In this document: positions 8,214 through 17,041 of the stretch, in pieces | How the letters are laid out: the number at the start of each line of letters is the position of its first letter | How positions within the stretch are numbered: position 1 is the first letter of the stretch | Source of the DNA: JBCCXZ01 sp965228005 | Lineage (GTDB): Bacteria > Planctomycetota > Planctomycetia > Pirellulales > Lacipirellulaceae | Direction: 5' to 3' | Assembly: GCA_965228005.1 (NCBI GenBank) | Contig: CBDDGV010000003.1 | Span: forward strand, 1 to 64,000 | Length of the DNA: 64,000 nt | Notes under the pieces: model-generated | Databases searched by the model: none | What the model saw: only the letters and a program-made list of their open reading frames with translations | What the model was told of the DNA's origin: nothing | Program-made: the position numbers and the translations under genes

Positions 8214-8308
8214 CGGCGAATTCTATCAGAGTCCCCGCCTACTGTCGCCGCTCAGCGGCACGCCCGCGGCGGTGTGTGTGAAGCCCGCCACCGAGCGCCG
8301 CCCAGCCC

Positions 8309-9949
8309 TCAGAAAAGCTCGATGCTCTTCACCCCGTCGCCCGCTTTCGGGACGGCTTCCAGGCAACGCCCGGCCGCGTCCAGCAGGTCGCCGGGCGGGA
8401 AGTTCCGCGAAGCGAGCGTCACCGTCGCCGCCCCGACCCGCGTCTGGAACTCCGCCCCCGCCGCCGCTTCCATCCGGCCCGCCGCGGCACGCAGTTTCGA
8501 GGCGGTCTCCCCCGCCAACAGAACCGCCTCCTTCCGGTCGCAATCGGGCAGTATCACCACATCGCGGCCCGAAGCGAGTTTATGGATCTGCACGCCCGGG
8601 TGCTGCGTCCTCTTGCAGACCTGCGCCAGCAACTGGCTCAACAACACCCCGAGCCGGTCCCCGTCCGCAGCGAGCCGCGTCTCGCAAACGAGCACGCTCA
8701 CGGGCTGCCGGAGCGAGCGGCACCGACCCACCACCAGGGTGAGTTGGCTCTGCAGGTCCTCGAACACGGGCCCCGCCGCTCCCGGCGTCATCGCCCCCAG
8801 CCCCATCGAAACCGGGTCCGCGGGCGCGAGGCCTGTTGCCGCAGCGGGCGTCGCCGAGCTAGCCGCACCGCCGCCCCCTGCTGCAAACACCTCCGCCGCC
8901 TCACGCAGCGACTGCGCGTAGCGCAACAGCTCTTGGTTCTGGGGAGGCATTGCCAACTGCTGGTCGTTCATCTCCGTGACGAGCGTCTCGCCCGCTTCAG
9001 ACATCTGCCGGTGCGCCGCCTCGACAATCTCGTGGAAGTCGTCCGCCCTGCATCCCACGGCGAACGCCTCCGCCAGTTGTTCCACCTGCTCCTCCAGCTC
9101 CGCCAGGCACGCTTTCAGCGTCGGCTCCTCCATCGAGAAGTACCGCCGGGTCGCCTCGATCAGCTCGGGCAGCAGCCCCAAATGGTGTTGCGCCAACAAC
9201 CGGGCGATCAGGTCCGCCGCGTGCAGCACGCGCGCCCCGACACCGCCCTCCGAGCTCTGACGCCGCAACAAGTCCACCGACCGAGGCGCCGCGATCGCGC
9301 CGGTGATCGACTCGGGCAAGCCCCAGCCGCGCAGCATCGCCGCGCTCAGTTCGCGGTGGTCGAAGCCCAACGCTTCCCGCTCCGCGTCGACCAGTTCCAC
9401 CGGGCCGTCGATCGCCGCGTCCAGCAACCGGCCGTATTCATCCCCGAGCTGATCGATCAGCACCAGCACGCCCACGTCCTGCAGCAGCGCCGCCAGGAAC
9501 GCCTCGTCGCCGCAGCCGGCGCCGGTGATCGCATCCAGCGACCGCGCCGCTGCGCACCGCGCCAGCGTCGTCCGCCAGTACCACTCCAGCCTCCGTTCCC
9601 CGGCGGCCGCAAAGATCTGCTTCGGCAGGCTGAACCCCAGCACCAGCTGCTTCAGCGGGTTCACCCCCAGAAGCGCGAGCGCTTGATTCAGGTCCCCCAC
9701 CTCGCCGCGGAGCCGGAACGCGGGGCTGTTCACCACCCGCAGCAGCTTGACCGTGAGACCCGCGTCCCGTTCGATGCACGCCTTCAGCGCCGCCACGTCC
9801 ACCCGCGGGTGGTCGGTCAGCCGCACCACTTCCGCGGCCACCGCCGGCACGGTGTACACCTGCCGGCAACGCCGCACCACCTCGTTCAGCAACCCGTTGT
9901 CCGCCGTCGAGGCGGCCTCCGGCGCCGGTTCCATCGTTTGCGTTGCCAA
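8309..9949 (-). CDS. HDOD signalling protein with degenerate GGDEF-like end
   Basis: A 546-residue cytoplasmic protein. Residues about 20-215 form an HDOD domain (VYTVPAVAAEVVRL; KLLRVVNSPAF; ALALLGVNPLKQLVLG), a catalytically dead HD relative used in signalling scaffolds. A linker rich in Ala and a helical stretch follow. Residues about 400-546 have the length and strand pattern of a GGDEF domain (SVLVCETRLAADGDRLGVLL; VGAATVTLASRNFPPGDLL), but no GGDEF active-site motif is present, so diguanylate cyclase activity is unlikely. It diverges from the downstream-reading gene at 10170. The signal it senses is unknown. Confidence 0.82.
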   Translation of the reverse strand: MATQTMEPAPEAASTADNGLLNEVVRRCRQVYTVPAVAAEVVRLTDHPRVDVAALKACIERDAGLTVKLLRVVNSPAFRLRGEVGDLNQALALLGVNPLKQLVLGFSLPKQIFAAAGERRLEWYWRTTLARCAAARSLDAITGAGCGDEAFLAALLQDVGVLVLIDQLGDEYGRLLDAAIDGPVELVDAEREALGFDHRELSAAMLRGWGLPESITGAIAAPRSVDLLRRQSSEGGVGARVLHAADLIARLLAQHHLGLLPELIEATRRYFSMEEPTLKACLAELEEQVEQLAEAFAVGCRADDFHEIVEAAHRQMSEAGETLVTEMNDQQLAMPPQNQELLRYAQSLREAAEVFAAGGGGAASSATPAAATGLAPADPVSMGLGAMTPGAAGPVFEDLQSQLTLVVGRCRSLRQPVSVLVCETRLAADGDRLGVLLSQLLAQVCKRTQHPGVQIHKLASGRDVVILPDCDRKEAVLLAGETASKLRAAAGRMEAAAGAEFQTRVGAATVTLASRNFPPGDLLDAAGRCLEAVPKAGDGVKSIELF

Positions 9950-10095
9950 GTTGGTCGGCTCCTGCGTGCGGCCCGCGCAAGCCCTCAGCGGTACGGCCTG
10001 CGGCTAGTTAGCAAAGACTAGCTTACCGGCGGTCTTCCGGACCCCGAGACGCTAGCACAACCCGCACCACCGCACCCACCCGCCCGCCTCTAGCC

Positions 10096-10125
10096 TTGGG
10101 GAGCCGAGTGGATTAGCCGTAGAAT
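10096..10125 (+). promoter_or_regulatory. Likely sigma-70 promoter of the Ycf48-like gene
   Basis: TTGGGG (10096-10101), 18 bases, TAGAAT (10120-10125), 44 bases before the start codon at 10170. The spacer length matches other promoters in the window. Confidence 0.4.
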
Positions 10126-10169
10126 ATCGAGCTGCACAGGAAGGCCCTAACACACAGCAAGGACGCAAC

Positions 10170-13010
10170 GTGGCTTCCCCACCCCGATCCGCGCGCACGC
10201 TCGCCGCGCTGCTCGTCGCGTTCTCGGCGACGTACCAGACGCACGGGTCCGATTATCAGACCCGTCCCCCCGCCGCCGACGCCGCGCTGCACGACCTCTA
10301 CTTTGTCGACGCCCTCCGCGGCTGGGCCGTCGGCTCGGCGGGCGTCATCCTCCACACCGAGGACGGCGGCACGCACTGGGCCCGCCAGACCTCCGGCGTC
10401 CGGGCCACGCTGCGCACCGTCCGGTTCAACGACCCCCAACGCGGCTGGGCCATGGGCGGCGTCCGCAGCCCCTACACCGGCCGCACCTCCGCCGTGGTGC
10501 TCAGCACCGAAGACGGCGGCAAGACCTGGCAGACCTCCCGGCCGTTGATGCCCGGCATCTTCGCGGCCGAGGTCTTCGCCGATGGCTCCGCCGCCGCGCT
10601 CGTCGAGCCCACGCCCGGCCAGCCCGAGCCGCTCTATGCCGCCGCACAGATCGGCCGGGGCTGGGAGGCCACGCCGATCACCGGCCCCCCCGTCCCCGGA
10701 GAGGCCTACGCCTCCGCCGCGCTCGCCGGCCCCCGCACCGGCCTTCTCGCTTCAGGCGGAGGTTGGACCACGCAACTCATCCGGGGCGACCAAACCCCGC
10801 CCGCCCAACCGGCCGCGGCAGGCTTGGTCAGGGCCGCCTGCCTGCACCGCCCCGCGTCCGCCTGGCTCGCCGGCGACCGCGGCCTGATCCTGAAGTCCGA
10901 AGACCTCGGCCGCAGCTTCGCACCCGTCAACACGGGGCTGCCCGCGCAAGACTACACGGCGATCGCAGCCGACGCAGACCGCGTCTGGTTGGCCGGCCAG
11001 CAGGGCGACGCCATCGCCCACTCGCCCGACCGCGGCGCCGTCTGGACCGAGCAGCCTACCGGCAACCCAGCCCCGCTCCGCTCGGTCGCCGTAGTCGCCG
11101 GGACGCAGGGCCCCACGCACGCCTGGGCCGCGGGCGAATGGGGACGCATTGTCGCCAACCACGGCGAACAGCGTTGGGGCCCGCAGCGCAACGGCGACCA
11201 CCGCGCCGCCGCACTCTTCGTCGCCGCCGAGTTCGACGAACTGCCGCTCGCCGCCATCGCCCAGCTCTCGCTCGGCGACGGTTACCGCGTCGCGGTGCAA
11301 CTGGTCGGAGAAGCACCCGTGCCGGCCTCCGCCGAGGCCCTCCGTCTGCTGGGCGCCGCGACGCTCACCAGCCCCCAAACCGACCTGCAGCCCGCCCTCC
11401 GTGCGTGGCGGCCCAGCGTGGTGTTGGTCTCCGGCAGCCTGGCCGAGCAGCTTGAACCCACGAGCGATCCGTCCTCTGGCGACGCCTCCAGCCCGGCCCG
11501 GGTCTTCGCCGTGTTGCCCCCTGGCGAGCGGGGCACGCACCGCACGCCGACCGACAAGCCCCTCGACTCGACCGGCCTGACCTCCGCCGACGCGGCCGAC
11601 GAAGCCCGCTCCCTCGCCCGGCCCGACTACCGTGAGCAGCCCGCCAGCTACGAGTACCGCCTCGTCCACCAACGGTCAGACGCCCCGCCGCCGGTCGGCA
11701 ACCACCCCCTCGCCGGGCTCACGGGCCTCGCCGACGCCCGCCGCCCGCCCGCGGCCGACGCACTCCGCGTCACCGCCGTCACCCGCCGCCTCGCCGAGCG
11801 GCGCCGCAACCTCCGCGGACTCGCCCGCGCAGCGGTCGGCGACAACCACGCCGCCTGGCTCGCGCAGCTCTCCGGCTTCTCCGCCGACCTGCCGCCGCAC
11901 CTCGACGCCCCCACGCTCTACGGGCTCGCCCTCCAGGCGCGTGCCCAGTCCATGCCGCGTCGCTCGGCCGACACGCTCCTGCTGCTCGCCAAACGCCACC
12001 CGGCCCACCCGCTCGCCGAGCCCGCCCTCCTCGAGCTGGCCTCCTACTTCGGCAGCGCCGAGGCCGCCCACGCCAACGCCCCCCGGAGCGTGGAGGTCGT
12101 CCGCGTCGACCCGTCACCCGCCGCCGGCGGCGTGCAGCAAGCCTCCGCCCAGCTCCCCCTTGAAACACCACCCGTCGACACTTTGCCCCTCGACACGATC
12201 GACCCGGCCGTACGCGGCCACCTGGCCCGCTGCCTCAAGCTGGCCGAGTACGCCTCCCAGCACCGGCCCGCCCTCTACCTCGACCCCCGCCTCCGCCTCC
12301 CCGCGATCGCCGCCGCCCGCACACTCGGCCAGGCCTCGGAAGACGCCTACCTCACGCGGCTCTTCCGCCGCCCGGAGACCGACCCCTGGCGGACCGCCGG
12401 CCGGGTGGAGCAGTGGCTCAAAAACCCCGCGAAGATCAGCCCGCCGTGCCTGGTGACCCGCTCCAGCTCCGCCGAAGCCAAGCCCTACCTCGACGGCCAA
12501 CTCGACGAGCCCGTCTGGGAAACGGCCACATCGCTGCAGCTCAGCGGCGAACCCGGCGGCACGCTCCGCGTCGCCCACGATGCGCACTACCTCTACCTCG
12601 CCCTCCGCTGCCCGCACGATGGCGGCCCGACCCCGACCACTCCCGACGGCCCCCGCCAGCGTGACGCCGACCTCAGCGGCGCCGACCGCGTGGTCCTCCG
12701 CCTCGACACCGACCGCGACTACCTCTCCGCGTTCCGCTTCGCCGTCGACGCCGCCGGAAACACCCACGACCGCTGCCTGCACCACAACGGCTGGGACCCC
12801 GAGTGGTTCGTCGCCCGCCAAGCCACAGCGAGCCACTGGCAGATCGAAGCCGCCATCCCCTGGGCCGAGCTCACCCCCGCGCCGCCCACGCCCGCGGACG
12901 CCTGGGTCCTCCACGCCGAACGGCTCGATGCGCAAGACTCCCCCGAGTCCGAACTCTGGCGCGAGCCCATGCTGCTGCTCTTCGCGGAACCCAGAACATT
13001 TTTTCGTTGA
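10170..13010 (+). CDS. Ycf48-like beta-propeller fused to CBM9-like domain
   Basis: A 946-residue secreted protein. A signal peptide covers about residues 1-26. Residues 35-330 contain BNR/Asp-box repeats (LYFVDALRGWAVGSAG; HTEDGGTHW; STEDGGKTW), as in Ycf48/photosystem-assembly-like propellers, here in a non-photosynthetic bacterium. The middle is Ala/Pro-rich with helical TPR-like segments around 580-650. Residues about 770-945 resemble the family-9 carbohydrate-binding fold (YLDGQLDEPVWETA; YLYLALRCP; FAVDAAGNTHD). The TGA stop overlaps the promoter-like motif at 13006. It probably acts at the surface or in the periplasm, binding glycans; function not known. Confidence 0.75.
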   Translation: MASPPRSARTLAALLVAFSATYQTHGSDYQTRPPAADAALHDLYFVDALRGWAVGSAGVILHTEDGGTHWARQTSGVRATLRTVRFNDPQRGWAMGGVRSPYTGRTSAVVLSTEDGGKTWQTSRPLMPGIFAAEVFADGSAAALVEPTPGQPEPLYAAAQIGRGWEATPITGPPVPGEAYASAALAGPRTGLLASGGGWTTQLIRGDQTPPAQPAAAGLVRAACLHRPASAWLAGDRGLILKSEDLGRSFAPVNTGLPAQDYTAIAADADRVWLAGQQGDAIAHSPDRGAVWTEQPTGNPAPLRSVAVVAGTQGPTHAWAAGEWGRIVANHGEQRWGPQRNGDHRAAALFVAAEFDELPLAAIAQLSLGDGYRVAVQLVGEAPVPASAEALRLLGAATLTSPQTDLQPALRAWRPSVVLVSGSLAEQLEPTSDPSSGDASSPARVFAVLPPGERGTHRTPTDKPLDSTGLTSADAADEARSLARPDYREQPASYEYRLVHQRSDAPPPVGNHPLAGLTGLADARRPPAADALRVTAVTRRLAERRRNLRGLARAAVGDNHAAWLAQLSGFSADLPPHLDAPTLYGLALQARAQSMPRRSADTLLLLAKRHPAHPLAEPALLELASYFGSAEAAHANAPRSVEVVRVDPSPAAGGVQQASAQLPLETPPVDTLPLDTIDPAVRGHLARCLKLAEYASQHRPALYLDPRLRLPAIAAARTLGQASEDAYLTRLFRRPETDPWRTAGRVEQWLKNPAKISPPCLVTRSSSAEAKPYLDGQLDEPVWETATSLQLSGEPGGTLRVAHDAHYLYLALRCPHDGGPTPTTPDGPRQRDADLSGADRVVLRLDTDRDYLSAFRFAVDAAGNTHDRCLHHNGWDPEWFVARQATASHWQIEAAIPWAELTPAPPTPADAWVLHAERLDAQDSPESELWREPMLLLFAEPRTFFR

Positions 13011-13036
13011 AATTGGGCCAGCCGCTGTGCTACACC
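13006..13036 (+). promoter_or_regulatory. 17-base repeated promoter-like motif, copy 1
   Basis: GTTGAAATTGGGCCAGC (13006-13022), six bases, then GCTA (13029-13032). Read as a promoter this is TTGAAA, 18-base spacer, TACACC. The same sequence lies at 52628. It overlaps the stop codon of the Ycf48-like gene and could drive the RNase HII-like gene through a leader of about 350 bases. Confidence 0.5.
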
Positions 13037-13386
13037 GAAGGGTCCACGACACGCGATGGACCTCGGCAGATGGTCGAACCCGCGTCACCCGCAGCCGTTG
13101 CTAGCACCGCCCCAGAGAATTGACCTCAAAAACTCAAACAATCAGAACGCAAACCCGAGCAATAGAGTCCGCCCGCAACTAGTCGCCACGCTACGCGTCG
13201 CTGGTGAACCCGCACTCGGGACGGACAAAACCGAAGACTTTTGGCGTAACGCCGCGTGTTCGCCGATCCGCGCCAAAACCCCTGCCGCTGCCAAAACCCC
13301 CGCCGGCAGGTATACTCCCCCGCTCGCCCCCGGACACCACGGACGCCCCGGACCGGCCCGCTTTGCAAGCCGCCTCGCCCCCCACA
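13011..13386. other. 376-base gene-free stretch before the RNase HII-like gene
   Basis: Apart from the motif above it holds a hairpin of GGTCCA and TGGACC at about 13041-13062, an A-rich segment, and a perfect -10 box TATACT at 13311-13316 lacking a clear -35. A reading frame runs through here into the RNase gene, but its composition is not protein-like (Pro/Lys-rich, irregular) and it is taken as untranslated leader. Confidence 0.5.
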
Positions 13387-14364
13387 ATGCCCGCCGCCGA
13401 CAAGGCCGCCGACCGCTACCTCGTCGGGATCGACGAGGCCGGCTACGGCCCGAATCTCGGCCCCCTCGCCGTCGTCGCCACCGCCTGGCGGATCGACGCC
13501 GCCGGCGATCGGGGCGACGACCTCTACCGCCTCCTCCGCAAGGCCGTCTCCGCCGAGCCCGCCAAGCGCAAGACCCAGATCGCCGACTCCAAGGCCGTCT
13601 ACAAGCCCGGCAAGGGCCTCGCCGGCCTCGAGCAGGCGGTCCTCCCCGCCCTCCAACTCGCCGGACGCCCCGCCGCCGCCTGGGCCGACCTGACCGGGCT
13701 GCCAGGCTGCTCTTCGGTCGAAGACCCCACCACCACCGGGTTCAACCCGACCCTGCCGGTCGACCTCACCAAAGCCCGGGCCGCCTCCGCGGCCGACCGG
13801 CTCGGCAAGGGACTCGAGGACGCCGAGGTCCAGCTGCTGACCGTCGCCCCCCGGCTGGTTTTCCCCGCCGAGTTCAACCGCCTCACCGACCACCACGGCT
13901 CGAAGGGCGCCGCCCTCTCGCACGTCACGCTCACGCTGCTGGCCGACGTGCTGAAAGAACTCCCGACCGAGGCCGGCTCCTCCTGCCGCGTCACCTGCGA
14001 CAAGCACGGCGGCCGCAACCAGTACGCGGCTCTGCTGCAGCACCACTTCCCCCACGCCTGGGTCGAGGTGCTCGACGAGTCCCGCGCCATCAGCCGCTAC
14101 CGCTGGGAGCACCAGGGCCAGACCCGCTCGGTCGAGTTCCGTGCCGGCGGCGAGGCCGAGCTCCCCACGGCGCTCGCTTCGATGACCGCCAAGTACCTCC
14201 GCGAGCTCGCCATGCAGGGATTCAACGCCTACTGGGCCGAGCGGGCCCCCGGCGTCAAACCCACCGCTGGCTACCCCGTCGACGCCAAACGCTTCTGGGC
14301 CGACACCGCCGAAGCCCGCCAGGCCACCGGCATCCCCGACCACCAGCTCTGGAGAAGCCGCTGA
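13387..14364 (+). CDS. Ribonuclease HII-like protein
   Basis: A 325-residue cytoplasmic protein with RNase H-fold signatures close to RNase HII: GIDEAGYGPNLGP at 14-26 (catalytic D16, E17; usual form DEAGRGPxxGP), ADSKAVY around D67, and TCDKHGGRNQY with D205. RNase HII removes ribonucleotides from DNA, but this version is about 100 residues longer than the housekeeping enzyme and has changed motif spacing, so the activity should be treated as likely, not certain. The start ATG at 13387 is chosen because the domain begins ten residues later; an in-frame ATG at 13204 would add a Pro-rich tail. The stop overlaps the next start (ATGA). Confidence 0.77.
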   Translation: MPAADKAADRYLVGIDEAGYGPNLGPLAVVATAWRIDAAGDRGDDLYRLLRKAVSAEPAKRKTQIADSKAVYKPGKGLAGLEQAVLPALQLAGRPAAAWADLTGLPGCSSVEDPTTTGFNPTLPVDLTKARAASAADRLGKGLEDAEVQLLTVAPRLVFPAEFNRLTDHHGSKGAALSHVTLTLLADVLKELPTEAGSSCRVTCDKHGGRNQYAALLQHHFPHAWVEVLDESRAISRYRWEHQGQTRSVEFRAGGEAELPTALASMTAKYLRELAMQGFNAYWAERAPGVKPTAGYPVDAKRFWADTAEARQATGIPDHQLWRSR

Positions 14365-14858
14365 TGGCCCGGTACGTCTACGTCGCCCGGCACGCCTGGG
14401 CCGGCCACTTCGGCGACCCCGGCTGGAGCGACGACTCTCTCCGAGAGCTCGAAGACGAAGGGGCCGAACGCTACGCCCGCGTCGTGCAGGCCCTCGCCGA
14501 CCGCGGCTTCGCCCCCGACCTGGTCGCCACCAGCCCGTTCACCCGCTGCGTGCAAACCGCCCAGCTGATCTCTCGCCACACCATGCACCGGCCGGAGGTT
14601 GTCACGCTCGAATCGCTCGTCCCGGGCAGCGACATCGAGAGCCTGATGGAGTGGACCCGCCGGGCGGATTGCGAGCAGGTTTGCTGGGTCGGCCACGCCC
14701 CCGACGTCACCACCATGACCGCCGCATTGGTCGCCAACAGCGGGGCCAACATCCGCTTCGCCAAGGGCGCCATCGCCGCCGTCCGCCTGGACGGGCCGGT
14801 CGACTACGGAGCCGGCGAGCTCTACTGGCACCTCACCGCTAAATCACTGGGACTCTGA
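14364..14858 (+). CDS. SixA-like phosphohistidine phosphatase
   Basis: A 164-residue histidine phosphatase of the small SixA class, which removes phosphate from phosphohistidine on signalling proteins. It has the N-terminal VYVARHAWAG motif (catalytic His in RHA, where RHG is usual), DLVATSPFTRCVQTAQLI, and the second His in CWVGHAPDV. Length fits SixA. Its ATG lies inside the stop of the RNase HII-like gene, so the two are translationally coupled; the link between the functions is not obvious. A His-kinase partner is not nearby. Confidence 0.85.
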   Translation: MARYVYVARHAWAGHFGDPGWSDDSLRELEDEGAERYARVVQALADRGFAPDLVATSPFTRCVQTAQLISRHTMHRPEVVTLESLVPGSDIESLMEWTRRADCEQVCWVGHAPDVTTMTAALVANSGANIRFAKGAIAAVRLDGPVDYGAGELYWHLTAKSLGL

Positions 14859-14886
14859 TCCAGCTCAAGACAAGGAAGTCACCCGC

Positions 14887-16515
14887 ATGCCCAAGAACGG
14901 CAAGTACGACTGCGTCGTCATCGGCGGCGGCCACAACGGGCTCGTCTGCGCTGCCTACCTCGCTAAAGCCGGCCTGAAGGTCTGCGTCACCGAACGCCGC
15001 CACGTCCTCGGCGGCTGCGCCACGACCGAAGAGCTCTGGCCCGGCTACAAGGTCTCCACCGCGGCCTACGTCATCAGCCTGCTGCAGAAGGAGGTCCTCC
15101 GCGACCTGAGCCTGAAGCGGCACGGGCTGGAGATCCTGCCCCGCTCGCCGTCGTCGTTCACGCCGCTGCCCGACGGCCGCAGCCTGACGATGGGCCCCGA
15201 CGAGCAGCTCAACCGCCGGGAGATCAGCAAGTTCAGCCACGCCGACGCACTGGCTTATCCGAAGTACGAGGCCCTGCTCGAACGAGTCGCCGCGGCCCTG
15301 GAGCCCACCCTCAGCGAGGCCGCACCCGACCCGCTGCCGATGCCGCCCGAGTGGCGGAAGATCGGCCTGCAGAAGAAAATCCGCGACGGCCGCAAACTGC
15401 TGGAGTTCTACAACGCCACCAAGGCGCTGGGCGCCGACACGCCCGAGGCGATCGAGCTGCTGACCGGCGCCGCCCGGCCGATCCTCGAACGCTGGTTCGA
15501 ATCCGAGGTGCTCAAGGCCACGCTCGCCACCGACGCCATCATCGGGGCGTTTACCTCCATCAGCGCCCCCGGCAGCGCCTACGTGCTGCTGCACCACGTG
15601 ATGGGCGAAGCCGGCGGGGCCCGCGGCGTGTGGGGGTACGTCCGCGGCGGCATGGGCGGTTTGGCCGACGCGCTGGAATCCGCCTGCGTCGCGCTGGGCG
15701 TCGAGGTCCGCCGCGAGGCGCCGGTCCATTCGATCCACACCGGCCCCACCGGCGTCACCGGCGTTGGACTGGAAGACGGCAGCCAGCTCGACGCTAGGCT
15801 GGTCGCTTCCGGCGTCGACGCGCACCTGACGTTCGAGCGGATGCTCGCTCCTGAGGCGCTGCCGGACGATTTCCGGGCCGCGGTCTCGCGGATCGATTAC
15901 TCCTCGGCCTCCGCCAAGGTGAACCTCGCCTTGGCCGAGCCGCCCCGGTTCACCGCCGTGCCGGGCGACGGCGTGCAGCCCCACCATCACGGCACGATGC
16001 ACGTCGGCCCGTCGCTCGACTACCTGGAGAAGGCCTACGACGACGCCAAGTACGGCCGCCCCAGCGACGAGCCGGTGCTGGAGTGCACCATGGCTACCAG
16101 CGTGGACGACACGATCGCCCCGCCGGGTAAGCACCTGCTCTCGATCTTCGTGCAGTTCGCCCCCTACCAGCTCAAGGAGGGCAACTGGGACGACATCAAG
16201 GAGTCGTTCGGCGACCGCTGCGTTGAGATGCTCGCCCGCTACGCGCCGAACGTGCCCGACGCGATCGAGCACCGCCAGGTGCTCAGCCCGCTCGACCTGG
16301 AGCGGACGTTCGGCATCACGGGCGGCAACATCATGCAGGGGGCCATGACGCCCCACCAGCTCTACTGCTTCCGGCCGGTCGCGGGCTGGGCCGACCACCG
16401 CACGCCGGTCCGGGGGCTGTACCTCTGTGGGGCCGCCAGCCACCCCGGCGGCGGCGTGATGGGCGCCTGCGGGCGGAACGCGGCGACCGAGATCCTGCGG
16501 GACCAACGCTGGTAG
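14887..16515 (+). CDS. FAD-dependent oxidoreductase, phytoene-desaturase/PYROXD2-like
   Basis: A 542-residue flavoprotein. The dinucleotide-binding motif VIGGGHNGLVCA is at 11-22, followed by ERRHVLGGCATTEE, and the C-terminal FAD motif RGLYLCGAASHPGGGVMGACG. This pattern is that of the CrtI/amine-oxidase superfamily, closest in layout to PYROXD2-like proteins, which are not proven carotenoid enzymes. No crtB or other carotenoid gene is near. It lies 28 bases after the SixA gene on the same strand, preceded by an AAGGAAG-type ribosome site, so is probably cotranscribed. Substrate unknown. Confidence 0.87.
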   Translation: MPKNGKYDCVVIGGGHNGLVCAAYLAKAGLKVCVTERRHVLGGCATTEELWPGYKVSTAAYVISLLQKEVLRDLSLKRHGLEILPRSPSSFTPLPDGRSLTMGPDEQLNRREISKFSHADALAYPKYEALLERVAAALEPTLSEAAPDPLPMPPEWRKIGLQKKIRDGRKLLEFYNATKALGADTPEAIELLTGAARPILERWFESEVLKATLATDAIIGAFTSISAPGSAYVLLHHVMGEAGGARGVWGYVRGGMGGLADALESACVALGVEVRREAPVHSIHTGPTGVTGVGLEDGSQLDARLVASGVDAHLTFERMLAPEALPDDFRAAVSRIDYSSASAKVNLALAEPPRFTAVPGDGVQPHHHGTMHVGPSLDYLEKAYDDAKYGRPSDEPVLECTMATSVDDTIAPPGKHLLSIFVQFAPYQLKEGNWDDIKESFGDRCVEMLARYAPNVPDAIEHRQVLSPLDLERTFGITGGNIMQGAMTPHQLYCFRPVAGWADHRTPVRGLYLCGAASHPGGGVMGACGRNAATEILRDQRW

Positions 16516-16639
16516 CGGTTGGGCCTGGGAGCTCGTGAGAAACCGGCGCTGGGAATACGGTTGACTCACTAGCCCGGGTTGCCCCGGCAACGGATACTGG
16601 GTGTTGAACCGCCCGCCCGCCAGGACCGCACGATCTCCG

Positions 16640-17041
16640 ATGCCTTCAGAAGAAGAGCTCTACCAAGAGCACATCCTCGACCACTACGAAGACCCCTTCC
16701 ACCGCGGGAGCCTCTCGGGCTGCACGCACGCCCACGAGGACAAGAACCCGCTCTGCGGCGACGTGGTGCGGATCGAACTGAAGCTCGGCCCTGACGGCAA
16801 GGTGGAAGACCTCTACTTCGACGGAGAGGGCTGCGTGATCAGCCAGGCGTCGGCCTCGATGCTGCTGGAAGAGATGCAGGGCAAGACGGTGGACGAAGTC
16901 AAGGAATTCTCAGCCGAGCAGATGCTCGACCTCTACGGCCCGCGGCTCACGCCGAACCGCCAGAAGTGCTGTCTGCTCTCCTGGAAGGTGATGCAGTCGG
17001 CCGTCCACTCGCCGGTGGGCGGGACAGGGGGTGCAGAATGA
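16640..17041 (+). CDS. sufU: SufU-type Fe-S cluster assembly protein
   Basis: A 133-residue NifU/IscU-fold protein of the SUF system. Zinc/sulfur ligands are visible: C39 and D41 in NPLCGD, C65 in GEGCVIS and C110/C111 in QKCCLLSW. In Gram-positive bacteria SufU takes sulfur from SufS for cluster building. The ATG at 16640 is chosen because MPSEEELYQEHILDHYEDP is the typical N-terminus; an in-frame upstream start adds 13 unrelated residues. The stop overlaps the sufS start (ATGA), so the two are coupled. The sufBCD genes are not in the window. Confidence 0.92.
   Translation: MPSEEELYQEHILDHYEDPFHRGSLSGCTHAHEDKNPLCGDVVRIELKLGPDGKVEDLYFDGEGCVISQASASMLLEEMQGKTVDEVKEFSAEQMLDLYGPRLTPNRQKCCLLSWKVMQSAVHSPVGGTGGAE

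Noticed and set aside
10752..11672. Minus-strand frames across the Ycf48-like gene
   Set aside because: Gly/Arg/Ala-rich shadow frames without motifs.
13056..14363. A long frame upstream of and through the RNase HII-like gene in the frame of the SixA gene
   Set aside because: It is Arg/Pro-rich shadow sequence; only its last 164 codons are the SixA gene.
14839..16590. A 583-codon minus-strand frame opposite the FAD oxidoreductase
   Set aside because: No family pattern; the + strand gene has clear motifs.
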